Assembly: GCF_900452515.1 (NCBI RefSeq)
Contig: NZ_UGNW01000001.1
Coordinates: 3,521,103-3,585,102 of the forward strand
Reading direction: 5' to 3'
Length of the DNA: 64,000 nt
From: Legionella birminghamensis
GTDB lineage: Bacteria > Pseudomonadota > Gammaproteobacteria > Legionellales > Legionellaceae
The notes beneath the pieces were generated by a model. It worked only from the letters and a program-made list of their open reading frames with translations, had not been told where the DNA came from and searched no databases. The position numbers were made by a program, and so were the translations under genes. Shown in pieces: positions 27,175-35,835 of the stretch. How positions within the stretch are numbered: position 1 is the stretch's first letter; each line of letters begins with the position of its first letter.

Positions 27175-27197
27175 CTCTTCCTGTATTGCAGGAAGAG
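27175..27197. terminator. Convergent bidirectional terminator
   Basis: CTCTTCCTG (27175-27183), loop TATTG and CAGGAAGAG (27189-27197) form a perfect 9-bp stem, with AAAA before it and TTT after it. It lies between the stops of the two convergent large genes, so it can end transcription from both sides. Confidence 0.65.
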
Positions 27198-27198
27198 T

Positions 27199-30060
27199 TT
27201 AAGAGCATACCATCTCTGACGCAGCTCTTCTCACCGCCGTTTTATCTTTAGACTGTATCCGCAAATCCTCTAAGAATTTAGAGGTTATGTCTTCAGGCTT
27301 CATCTGGCACACTGAATGATAATAGGCAAACGTCTCCATTTCCTTAGCATCCTGCTCGAGCTCAGATATCGATTGGGTATCTGATCCCTCTCCCTTACCG
27401 GCTTTTTCATGTGCAGAAACCTGCTGCTTATTCACTTTCGCTTCATGAACTGCCCATTTATTCTGAATATCCGCAAGAATATCTTTTATCAATATGGAAT
27501 TGAGTGAAGTCTCCTTGGTTTCACCCTTCGTTAATATCAGGGCTAATATATTGCTGCGTGAATAACCAAACTTGGGATCGAAATATTTAGGCACCTCCTC
27601 ATCTCTGTTTTTTGTTTTCCAGAAATAATTTAACAGAGTCGGCTCCATATATTTTCTTACCGATTTATCAATAAATAGTTTAAACTCCTGATCTGTTTTA
27701 AAAGAGTCCACCCATCGATACATTGCCTGATGAAAATTACTGACTGCACTCACGCTACGGCTATGGCTAAATGCCGGGCTTTGGCTGGAATGCTCCATGA
27801 TAAGTTTGGTGTAGGCTGCGCTGTTAAATGTCTTTGTATTGATAGCATGCCTCACACTGGATAAATTACAGCCTACCTGATCCTTATAATGAACCAGCAT
27901 TGTATTAATTAGATGGATAACCAATAAGGTATTAAGCGAGTTTTTTTCGTGGCCTCCAGCACTGAAGATCCAGGCCAGTTTTTCAGATCCCTTTAAGGAA
28001 GAGTTTTTAATGAAACATAAAACACTTTCCCCCCGGCAACGATTTGCAAGATAATTAAAGGGACTTGGAGTGTAACACCGCTCAATCACCTCTGCGATAA
28101 ATTGGGTCAAGGGGGAATCCCCATTTTTCTTTGGCCCATTTTCCTGTTCATCCGCCCAGGCAAACAGTTGTTTGAAGCAGCCCTCTATGACCTGAGGATC
28201 CATATGCGAATTTTTCTCCTCATCCGGCTGCCCTGCTTTGGCATCATAGAGCGGTTGATCGCCCCGTCCGCTCGCATATCTGGCCCAGTACATCTTGACT
28301 TTATAAGAATCGATCTGATCGATTATGTCTGTAAATTCCTTCTGATATCCTTGCCCCAGGGATTCACGAATCAGATTTTCATCTTCATTAATGGCCCTTT
28401 GTATTCCCTCAAGGAAAATGTCGTTTCTGCTTTGCGTCAGATCAGCCAGCTCCGTCTTGAAATAGGAATCTGAGCATTTAAAAATTTTTTCGCGAAATTG
28501 TCTGATTTGCTTCAAAGCAAGCAACTGCGAGTTATTCTCGCTGCATTGCACCTGTATAGTAGATAAATCATCGCCTTTGGACAGCAATTGCCAGGACTCA
28601 GTGGCCTTGGTTTGATCAAGTGGAACCGGTTTACTTTCAATTGAGGGCAAGCTGTGGGAGTTAAGCCCCTGCAAAATGCTTCTTTCCAACCCATCAAGGC
28701 TTTGCAATATCTGATTGATATAAGGCAGGAAGGAATCACGCCAGACCTTATGAAAGCGCTTTGAAATTTTTTCATTATCATACCTGCCGGCATCACTCAT
28801 GCAGTATGCGGCGCATGAAGCCTCCATCTTCTTCAGTTTTTCAAGGGACTCCTCTAAAGCACTGCCTTTTTTGTCCGGCACTTCAGGCACATGTTTTTTA
28901 TGCGCTTCAAGTTCTTCCTGAAGGCTAAGTTTACGCCGCTGTATTTCCGGCATCAGTTTATTGTGTGTTTCAACTGCAACGTCAACCTTCTGGTTTTCTG
29001 CAGATGTCCATTGTTTAACACGCTCGACCACTTTAGGTTTTTTTGCCAGGTATTCATTGAAACTGGGGACTCTAATTCCTCTTCTGTTGGAAGGGCAGCC
29101 TGGATAATAAACCACTGCCCGAAACAGCTCGTCATATTCTTCCTGTGATACCGCAAGCATATGATCGACCATCGATTTCCGGTCTGTTTCAGCATTAAAC
29201 AATACCGGGTTTGCCTTCTCCAGTCCTAATATTTTTTCCTGAGAAAGGCTTCGATAATCCAGCGGCTCATCGCCAAGATATTCTTCAAGGCGTGATCGCA
29301 AAGCGTCAGGATCATAGGTCAATAACTGATGGGTCAACGCTTCAAACATCTGCTCTTTGAATTCCTCACTGCCGGCCAGATCGCGAAAGGCGGTTGTCGA
29401 CAAGTATTTTTTTGGCAACCAAAAATTCTCAGGATATCTATTGGCAGGCCAGTGAGTTCTGCCTTCGACAATGGGCAAATCACTGATTTTAGCGCAGGTC
29501 ATCCGCACGTCTTCCGGATCTTTTATAATACCATCAATTGCCCGAGGCCCGCGGATTATACTGGTGTAGCGGTAATGGCACATGTCATAATCAATGCCCC
29601 CCAGCAGGCTGAAGTTGTCAGGATGCCTGTCTTCATCACCAATACTCAGCCAGGCAGCTATTTGCTTCGCCACTTTCTTATCGAGCAATGTCTCTTTAGA
29701 GGGATTTACCAATTCCCGCTCGAAGGGATCTTCGGGCTCCGTTTGTCTGTATCGTAGTAGCGGTTTATAATTGTCCAGGGCAAAGGACACTGTTCCTACA
29801 ATTTGCCCCTTTTCATAGACTAATCGCTCTTCAGCAAAAAAATCACCCAGAGACATGCGCAAGGCCACGCTGCTGGCTACAGAGTATTTTGCCAATAGAG
29901 CAGGGTAAAGACTATTATCGACCGGTTTAAAAAACCCTTTTTTGACTGTACCATCCGTATCAAGAAATTCAACGCGGCTTATTTTATGGCCAGAGGTGGG
30001 AACTTCTGTTCCCGTGGTGATAAATTTTAATTGGTCCTGTTGAAAGGCCTTCAATGGCAT
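27199..30060 (-). CDS. Large protein with atypical PI-kinase-like N-terminal domain, probable effector
   Basis: 953 residues with no signal peptide. The N-terminus carries a compact set of kinase-like motifs: KGFFK with a candidate ATP lysine at 45, a hinge-like GTVSFALDNYKPLL (89-102), a catalytic-loop-like GDEDRHPDN (141-149) and a metal-motif-like IDYDM (156-160). GDxDRHxxN followed by IDxD is the pattern of phosphoinositide kinases and of the atypical Legionella lipid kinases (MavQ, LepB, LegA5). From about 360 to 900 it is long and helical without named domains. AAGGA lies 6 nt before the ATG. The effector role and lipid-kinase activity are inferred. Relationship to MavQ is possible but untested. 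Confidence 0.6.
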   Translation of the reverse strand: MPLKAFQQDQLKFITTGTEVPTSGHKISRVEFLDTDGTVKKGFFKPVDNSLYPALLAKYSVASSVALRMSLGDFFAEERLVYEKGQIVGTVSFALDNYKPLLRYRQTEPEDPFERELVNPSKETLLDKKVAKQIAAWLSIGDEDRHPDNFSLLGGIDYDMCHYRYTSIIRGPRAIDGIIKDPEDVRMTCAKISDLPIVEGRTHWPANRYPENFWLPKKYLSTTAFRDLAGSEEFKEQMFEALTHQLLTYDPDALRSRLEEYLGDEPLDYRSLSQEKILGLEKANPVLFNAETDRKSMVDHMLAVSQEEYDELFRAVVYYPGCPSNRRGIRVPSFNEYLAKKPKVVERVKQWTSAENQKVDVAVETHNKLMPEIQRRKLSLQEELEAHKKHVPEVPDKKGSALEESLEKLKKMEASCAAYCMSDAGRYDNEKISKRFHKVWRDSFLPYINQILQSLDGLERSILQGLNSHSLPSIESKPVPLDQTKATESWQLLSKGDDLSTIQVQCSENNSQLLALKQIRQFREKIFKCSDSYFKTELADLTQSRNDIFLEGIQRAINEDENLIRESLGQGYQKEFTDIIDQIDSYKVKMYWARYASGRGDQPLYDAKAGQPDEEKNSHMDPQVIEGCFKQLFAWADEQENGPKKNGDSPLTQFIAEVIERCYTPSPFNYLANRCRGESVLCFIKNSSLKGSEKLAWIFSAGGHEKNSLNTLLVIHLINTMLVHYKDQVGCNLSSVRHAINTKTFNSAAYTKLIMEHSSQSPAFSHSRSVSAVSNFHQAMYRWVDSFKTDQEFKLFIDKSVRKYMEPTLLNYFWKTKNRDEEVPKYFDPKFGYSRSNILALILTKGETKETSLNSILIKDILADIQNKWAVHEAKVNKQQVSAHEKAGKGEGSDTQSISELEQDAKEMETFAYYHSVCQMKPEDITSKFLEDLRIQSKDKTAVRRAASEMVCS

Positions 30061-30335
30061 GGCTCGTCCTTAATTTCTGTACAGTGCAGAATTATTCATA
30101 TTAAGCAGAAACCTTGCCAGAATTCAATAGTAAACTGCTTATTAATTAACCTGCTGCTGAATGATACGAAGCAAAGTGCAAAAAATCCTCAAGGAAAGAA
30201 TGAAATTTATGCAATTTTAGATAATACTATGATTAATATAGATATTTATATTTAATATGAAGGTTTTACTGACAAAGCATTAGGCTTCGTCTACTTACTG
30301 CGCGTGGGTCGGGCGTTTCTGTGGGTTGTTCCACA

Positions 30336-30682
30336 GGTGTTACACAATTTTTTTCTCGCTCAGAATCCCCCCGACAGCGCCAACCCGAATCCCCGCGACA
30401 GCGCCATCCGAATCCCCGCGGCAACGACCGCGGGGGCCCATACGAAGCCTAAATGTTTGAAAGACTTGTTCCTAATTGCTTTTAATTGCTATTTTCAGCA
30501 ACATAGGATTCCTCTGAAGAGCATGTTCGGCACCAGACATGGGCCCCGCGGTCGCTGCCGCGGGGATTCGGATTGGCGCTACCGGGGGGATTCGGATTGG
30601 CGCTACCGGGGGGATTCGGATTGGCGCTGCCGGGGGGATTCGAAGGAGCTGCGGAGCGGAAACATTTGTGTAGATATCGATG
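30336..30682. repeat. MITE-like palindromic repeat, copy C, both arms expanded by a 24-bp unit
   Basis: Left end TTACACAATTTTTTTC is followed by three GAATCCCC units (starts at 30363, 30387 and 30410), then CCGCGG-CAACGA-CCGCGGGGG. The right arm has CCGCGG-TCGCTG-CCGCGG and four units anchored on ATTCG at 30566, 30590, 30614 and 30638, an exact 24-bp period, then TTTGTGTAGATATCGATGG. The core (GGCCCATACGAAGCC...) is homologous to copies D1 and D2. Sits in the 700-bp gene-free gap 30061-30761. Confidence 0.82.
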
Positions 30683-30761
30683 GACTCGTTCGCGGGATCC
30701 CAGAGAGGCTGAGGCTGTAGCGATCAAGCTTTAATAAAAACATAGAATCTTCAATTTAACC

Positions 30762-33674
30762 TTAGCCCCCTGCTTTAGGTGAGGGTGATTCGATTTCCTT
30801 CCTTACTTTCTCGCTGACAGTGCTCACTGTTTCGCTTGATCGAGTTCTGTCAAAAAATGCCCAGTGACCAGTCCGTCTGTGATGAATCATATTGGGAATA
30901 CCAATCAGAAGTATGCTGAAAAAATTGGCAATCACTTTCATGGTTCTCCGTAGGGCAGGACGACTGTCCACATCCAGAACAGATAATAAGGGTTGTTCTG
31001 CATCCCTCAGGCGTTGAGAGAGCTCGTTTTTATTCTTAGAACCGGCAGGACTGGTCAATCCATCGTATAAAATTGAATAGAGTGCTTTACGGTAATTTGC
31101 TTCATGCTCGAGCATTAAATTATGTTTTGCAGGATTGGTTTTCAGTAAACGCTTGCGCATTTCCTCACACTGGGTCTCTACAAAAACAGCAGCATTAAAG
31201 AACCTTTGGCTATTGGTGTCCTGTCCCATTAATAAATCCAGGTATTTTTGCTCCAATTGCAATCCATGGAAATGATCCATTAATTGCATTTGGGTACGCA
31301 TCTGCCCTAAAGGCTTGGCCAATCGTTTCTTCTCGGGGGAATCTGCCTGTAAACTATCCAGTTTATTATTGTTTAGAGCGGTATAGGCCGCCTCGATCAG
31401 TAATTTTTGGCCAGATGCTGGTAATTGCCGGCTGAATATCTGCTGTAATATTAGATTGAAGTCATGTGACTTGCTGTCATCGCCAGCTGCCAGTCTCAAA
31501 TAGTCTTCATTACCGGGTACTGCATGCTGCAAATCAGCAAGGGTTTTTCTCTGCAGTTGTGCCCGCGGGTTAAGAAGTTCCATCTTAAGTGAATTATCTT
31601 TGGCAAGCACCAGCGCTGCCTCCAGAAAGCTTTTGCGCAGGGCCGCATTCGGCTCTGTCCGGGTAATTTCCTGTAATTTGGACACAAACGGAGTGAGCTC
31701 ACTCGCCCCCTCCGCTTTAAACGCTACATTTTCTGACTGCAACAGGCTTAGAGCCGGATCGGTGCCAATCTTAATGATGCCGCTGACTGACTCCCCTCTG
31801 TCAACCATTCGCCATAATTGCCCAGCCAAACCAGGGTAGGTTTGCAACTGATCAACCAGGGCAATGAGAAGCGATTCATTGTTTTCATGTTTTATCAAAT
31901 ACTGGAATAATCGAATTTGTGTTTCATCTAGCAAACGCGGCAGTACCAACAGAGGCTTGTCACCCGGATAGTTCAAATAACATTGAATAAGCATTGCCAT
32001 GCTTCTTACATTGTGTGACTTTCCCTGCTTTAAAATCTCAGGCCTGATATCCTTTAAAAAAACCTCAACCTTATGCAAACTTTCGTCCAGATTCCTTGCG
32101 TCAAGCGCATGCAGGTGGATCAATTGCTGCAACAATTGCAGGTACTCATTGTTATCCTGATTGTCTGTAAAATAGTCAAACCGCTTTTGATAACTGAGCC
32201 ATAGCATGACCTCGACCCTAGCGATTTTGTCAGCATCGGGGGTCTTTAGTTCTGAGATAAAAAGATTCAGCTGCTCAAACTGAACCGGATCGAGTAAAAT
32301 CTTATTGTCAGGTAATATAATATTGTTTTTCTGCAAAAGAAAATATGCTTCATGAATTGCTGGTGTAGTCGCAATTTTACGGAATTCCTGAATACTTACG
32401 CTTGACGACAGATTTACCAATACTCCAGCCAAGTGCTCATATCTATGCATCTCATCCAGAAAGAGCTGAAGCTCACTCTCGCCATTTCGAATACGATTTA
32501 AAATGACTTTTGCCTCATCCTCATTTTGAATGTTAAGCAGGCTTTTCTCAATTCCAAGGGATTTAGAGGAACGGAGAAAAGCATCAATGATGGTGGCTTT
32601 GCTGTTATCACTTAAACTTTTGCTCAGCATACTCCATAATCGGCTCACATGGCTGATGTTTAAAAGTACGTCCTGGCTTGATGATCCCAGTAAGTCTCTT
32701 TTTATGTAATCGGCCAACGCGGGGAGCCAGACTGCATTCTTGTGCTGGCTGTAAGTTTCAAGAAGATTTAAAGAATCCAGAAACAGGAGCAGTATTCCCT
32801 TGTCTCGTGCCAGTGCCTTATCTTTTAATTTTCCTAAGGCAAGCAGATGCTGGAAAAAAGGTTTACTCTGGTTAAGGCATTTTTCGAGATGCGGAACCTT
32901 GTAGGTGTCTAAATCAAGCTGCTCGAGAATTTTAAGTCCGGGGTTAGCAAGCGCCTTTCCCACATTTTTATGGAGACTTGCCAACAACCGTTCATTAGGC
33001 TGATAAGCCTTTTCACTGACAATTTGAGTAAATTGGTTGGCAATACTGCTATCAGGATGCACCTCGCCATTTTTCTGAATGATGCTCTGCACTAAATTGC
33101 GAACTAATGGATTATGAACCAAGGGTTTATCTTTAGTCCCAATCAAAGGAATTGGGCCTGATTCAACATTGACAACCTCTATGCCTTGCTTAGAATCAAC
33201 AACTTTCGGTTTAAAGCTGCTTATAAATATGACCTCTCTTTCTTCTGGTATTTTATTCGTGTTTTTAATAATACCTGCCAGCCATTGCCCCGGCTTATCT
33301 TTTCGATATTCCAGATGGAAAGCAGCCAATTGACCCGCGTGGTCAATGAAGCCAAAATCGAGCTTGCCGATATTTTTCGCAGCTTCCTCGGGTTGTTCGT
33401 TGGCCAGCTTCAAGGGGTGGGTATAAACATCCGCGCCCAGAAGCATTTTCAGTATTTCACCAAACATATTGCCCTGTGAGTAATGTTCATGATCACTCAG
33501 TTCGGGATCCATCCAGGTCTCAATATGTGTTTTGCATTGATCTGGCGTTCCTAATAAAGGGGAGCGCTCCAGATCGCGTCTCAGGTCTTCAATATTCGAA
33601 CCGTCTGAGCTGAAAAAATCCCGGCCAAACGCGGCAAATATGTTTTTAAAGCTTCCTCTTATCAAATAAGGCAT
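30762..33674 (-). CDS. Very large orphan helical protein with C-terminal membrane segment, effector candidate
   Basis: About 970 residues, not recognised. I start it at ATG 33674, which has GAGG 9 nt upstream; the longer frame would open with a TTG at 33689 lacking a ribosome binding site. The N-terminal third has mixed structure (KLDFGFIDHAGQLAAFHLEY, EVIFISSFKPKV). The remainder is a long run of short amphipathic helices rich in Leu, Gln and Asn, like a solenoid. A hydrophobic stretch (VIANFFSILLIGIPNMI) lies about 50 residues from the end, then a Ser/Thr/Glu/Lys-rich tail. It shares strand and neighbourhood with the kinase-like protein; a repeat separates them. Secretion is unproven. Confidence 0.6.
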   Translation of the reverse strand: MPYLIRGSFKNIFAAFGRDFFSSDGSNIEDLRRDLERSPLLGTPDQCKTHIETWMDPELSDHEHYSQGNMFGEILKMLLGADVYTHPLKLANEQPEEAAKNIGKLDFGFIDHAGQLAAFHLEYRKDKPGQWLAGIIKNTNKIPEEREVIFISSFKPKVVDSKQGIEVVNVESGPIPLIGTKDKPLVHNPLVRNLVQSIIQKNGEVHPDSSIANQFTQIVSEKAYQPNERLLASLHKNVGKALANPGLKILEQLDLDTYKVPHLEKCLNQSKPFFQHLLALGKLKDKALARDKGILLLFLDSLNLLETYSQHKNAVWLPALADYIKRDLLGSSSQDVLLNISHVSRLWSMLSKSLSDNSKATIIDAFLRSSKSLGIEKSLLNIQNEDEAKVILNRIRNGESELQLFLDEMHRYEHLAGVLVNLSSSVSIQEFRKIATTPAIHEAYFLLQKNNIILPDNKILLDPVQFEQLNLFISELKTPDADKIARVEVMLWLSYQKRFDYFTDNQDNNEYLQLLQQLIHLHALDARNLDESLHKVEVFLKDIRPEILKQGKSHNVRSMAMLIQCYLNYPGDKPLLVLPRLLDETQIRLFQYLIKHENNESLLIALVDQLQTYPGLAGQLWRMVDRGESVSGIIKIGTDPALSLLQSENVAFKAEGASELTPFVSKLQEITRTEPNAALRKSFLEAALVLAKDNSLKMELLNPRAQLQRKTLADLQHAVPGNEDYLRLAAGDDSKSHDFNLILQQIFSRQLPASGQKLLIEAAYTALNNNKLDSLQADSPEKKRLAKPLGQMRTQMQLMDHFHGLQLEQKYLDLLMGQDTNSQRFFNAAVFVETQCEEMRKRLLKTNPAKHNLMLEHEANYRKALYSILYDGLTSPAGSKNKNELSQRLRDAEQPLLSVLDVDSRPALRRTMKVIANFFSILLIGIPNMIHHRRTGHWAFFDRTRSSETVSTVSEKVRKEIESPSPKAGG

Positions 33675-33790
33675 ATATAGTGGCCTCAAGCTATCAGTAA
33701 AGTATAATTATACTCTTAATTAAATGCTCATACTGATAATATAGTGTAAATATTGTTATCATTTAAAACATTTTTATTTTCAGAGGCATT

Positions 33791-34642
33791 ATGGACTTTA
33801 ATCTGATTGGTTCAGGCCGGCTGGGAACACAACTTGCCTATGCCTTAATTCATTCAGGAAAGGGGAAACTGCTTTCCGTATTTAATCGACATTTTTCATC
33901 AACTGAAGAATCGATTCGCATACTGGGGGCAGGAACCGCAATTAGCGACTTGCGGAAACTTGCGCCTGCGAATCTGCATTTCATTACAACGCCCGACGCA
34001 GCGATCACCCATATTGTTCAACAGCTCCAGGAAGCAGGTCCTGTTCTGAAAGGCTCTGTAGTAGTTCATTGCAGCGGCGTCTTGTCCTCTGAGGTATTAG
34101 CGCCCTTGCATGCCCTCGGTTGCTACATTGTTTGCCTGCACCCTCTGAAACCTTTTCCAAGGCAATTGCCGGATGCAGAAATTTTCGAGGGCTGCTATTG
34201 CAGCATTGAGGGCGATTCTGAAGCAATCGACATTTTATCGCCTTTGTTTTTAAACCTTGGCGCCCGATTATTTACGATTCAGCCCGAACAGAAGATGCTT
34301 TATCATGCAGCAGCCGCCATCGCCTCGAATTACCTGGTGACCCTCGCTGACGTGGCCGGTAAATGCATGCAGCAAGCAGGGGTAGGGGATGATTTGGCAA
34401 AAGAGGTCATTGTATCCCTGATGCAAGCCAGCCTGTCAAATATCAGTAAGGCCGACAGCAGCGCAGAGGCCTTAACCGGACCTATCGCCCGGGGGGACAT
34501 TCAAACCGTTAAGCAACATCTGCAAGCAATTTCTGATCCGCTTGTGCAAGCTTTATATCGCAAAGCAGGTTTGGCAACCCTTGAGTTTGCTTCGTTAAAT
34601 GAGCAGAAGAAGCAGGACTTGCGGTCTTTACTGGAGATCTAA
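33791..34642 (+). CDS. Rossmann-fold DUF2520 domain dehydrogenase-like protein
   Basis: 283 residues. It opens with a dinucleotide-binding motif NLIGSGRLGTQLAYAL (about residues 4-19), then a beta-alpha Rossmann unit with VFNRHFSS and VVHCSGVLSSEVL (about 90-102), which is followed by LHPLKPFP (about 116-123). The C-terminal half is the helical DUF2520 domain (KMLYHAAAAIASNYLVTLAD, LTGPIARGD). The layout resembles 6-phosphogluconate or ketopantoate reductase-type enzymes, but no substrate is established for the family. AGAGG precedes the ATG by 4 nt. It stands alone after the large orphan genes, marking return to housekeeping content. Confidence 0.88.
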   Translation: MDFNLIGSGRLGTQLAYALIHSGKGKLLSVFNRHFSSTEESIRILGAGTAISDLRKLAPANLHFITTPDAAITHIVQQLQEAGPVLKGSVVVHCSGVLSSEVLAPLHALGCYIVCLHPLKPFPRQLPDAEIFEGCYCSIEGDSEAIDILSPLFLNLGARLFTIQPEQKMLYHAAAAIASNYLVTLADVAGKCMQQAGVGDDLAKEVIVSLMQASLSNISKADSSAEALTGPIARGDIQTVKQHLQAISDPLVQALYRKAGLATLEFASLNEQKKQDLRSLLEI

Positions 34643-34682
34643 TCTAATAGTTTGGACAGCCCAACTTCAGCTTTTAACTCAA

Positions 34683-34699
34683 TCCGTTCGGCCTGAGGA
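34683..34699. repeat. Half-site of the CCGTTCG/CCTGAGGA repeat family
   Basis: CCGTTCGGCCTGAGGAA matches the arm of the palindrome at 2463-2554. The opposite half lies near 35314-35334 (GAGCTCTGAGGGCAGAACGG), so copies D1 and D2 of the MITE-like family appear to lie inside an older palindrome. Confidence 0.6.
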
Positions 34700-34797
34700 A
34701 TCCCCTCATTTTTTCATTCAAAAAATACGTACCTTATTAGGTCAAAATGACTTTAAATAGTGTCGTTTCCGCGTAGGCAGAAATCCATCAGCCCGGG

Positions 34798-35304
34798 CTG
34801 CGACCCATAGCTATCTACACAAGCGCATGAGAATTAAAAACTATCGAATCCCCGCGGCTTTGACCGCGGGGCCCACACGAAGCCAATTGAATGTTAAGCA
34901 CACTTGTTTATCACTACCTGTTAAACCCTATTTTTTGGCAACATTGAAACTTGTCTGAGGATCATACTACTTCAACAGGCATGGGCCCCGCGGTCAGTGC
35001 CGCGGGGATTCGGACGGGGAAAATATTGGTGTAGATAGATAGCTATGGGGCTGCGACCCATAGCTATCTACACAAGCGCATGAGAATTAAAAGCTATCGA
35101 ATCCCCGCGGCTTTGACCGCGGGGCCCACACGAAGCCAATTGAATGTTAAGCACACTTGTTTATGACTACCTGTTAAACCCTATTTTTTGGCAACATTGA
35201 AACTTGTCTGAGGATCATACTACTCCAACAGGCATGGGCCCCGCGGTCAGTTGCCGCGGGGATTCGGACGGGGAAAATATTGGTTTAGATAGATAGTTAT
35301 GGGG
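34798..35304. repeat. MITE-like palindromic repeats, copies D1 and D2, tandem duplication of 253 bp
   Basis: Two nearly identical elements (CCCATAGCTATCTACACAAG at 34804 and again at 35057; period exactly 253 bp). Each has CCGCGG-CTTTGA-CCGCGG left, a core beginning CCCACACGAAGCC, CCGCGG-TCAGTG-CCGCGG right, and a right end close to GTGTAGATAGATAGCTATGGGG. They differ at a few bases (for example TATCACTACC versus TATGACTACC; TCAGTGCC versus TCAGTTGCC). The rest of the 34643-35364 gap holds no gene. Confidence 0.85.
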
Positions 35305-35364
35305 CTTCGACCGAGCTCTGAGGGCAGAACGGTTCTGGTGCAATCTGAATGGCTCTTTCTCTGC

Positions 35365-35835
35365 TTATTCCGTTTGCGACCGCTTGAAATTCTTGCTCTT
35401 CACATAAAGTGTTTTTTTCACAATAGCAACAGGCTGCTGATTTTCGTCGTAGATAGTAACCGAAAAAAAGGGATTGGTTTTGCCCTGATTCAAAGCATCC
35501 TGGCGAATTTGTTCAATCTCTTCATCACTTAATTTAAATTCGGCAGTCACCCGGCCTTTTCCAGGGCTTAAGTATTGTATCTCTCCCTGTTTGTCCCAGA
35601 CAATGAAATCCTTGCCTAGACGTTGCAGTAAGATGAGCATGAAAAACGGATCAGTCATCGAAAATAAGCTGCCGCCAAAATGGACGCCTACATAATTCTG
35701 GTTATACCAACGCAGCTTGAGTGAAACCCGGATATAGCTATAATCCGGCTTTATTTCATCCACACGAACCCCAGCCCCCCAGAAGGGCGGCCAGATATTC
35801 ATGATCCAGCGTAATCGACCTGCAGTAAGTTTCAT
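35365..35835 (-). CDS. DUF4442 hotdog-fold thioesterase-like protein
   Basis: 156 residues with the hotdog fold of acyl-CoA thioesterases (DUF4442/YiiD-like). Visible features are [20 protein letters not shown] at the start, [25 protein letters not shown] (over about 39-63) where the HFGGSLF segment is the hotdog helix start, then alternating beta strands. The substrate is unknown. Its ATG overlaps the parC stop by 4 nt (ATGA), so it is translated after parC on the same message. This pairing suggests convenience rather than shared function. Confidence 0.85.
   Translation of the reverse strand: MKLTAGRLRWIMNIWPPFWGAGVRVDEIKPDYSYIRVSLKLRWYNQNYVGVHFGGSLFSMTDPFFMLILLQRLGKDFIVWDKQGEIQYLSPGKGRVTAEFKLSDEEIEQIRQDALNQGKTNPFFSVTIYDENQQPVAIVKKTLYVKSKNFKRSQTE

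Noticed and set aside
28102..29757. Plus-strand frames opposite the kinase-like gene
   Set aside because: Shadow frames without ribosome binding sites; the minus-strand frame is continuous over 953 codons with kinase-like motifs.
30304..30727. Open frames on both strands with SANPNPPG or WRYRGDSD repeats
   Set aside because: Produced by the tandem 24-bp repeat, with frames open because 24 is divisible by 3. No ribosome binding site.
30762..33674. PD-(D/E)XK nuclease core suggested by LDFGFID...HLEYRK in the N-terminal part of the large orphan
   Set aside because: The spacing is loose and no flanking signature supports it. Too weak to call.
34798..35304. CRISPR array
   Set aside because: Only two long direct repeats (253 bp) without short repeat-spacer pattern; no cas genes.
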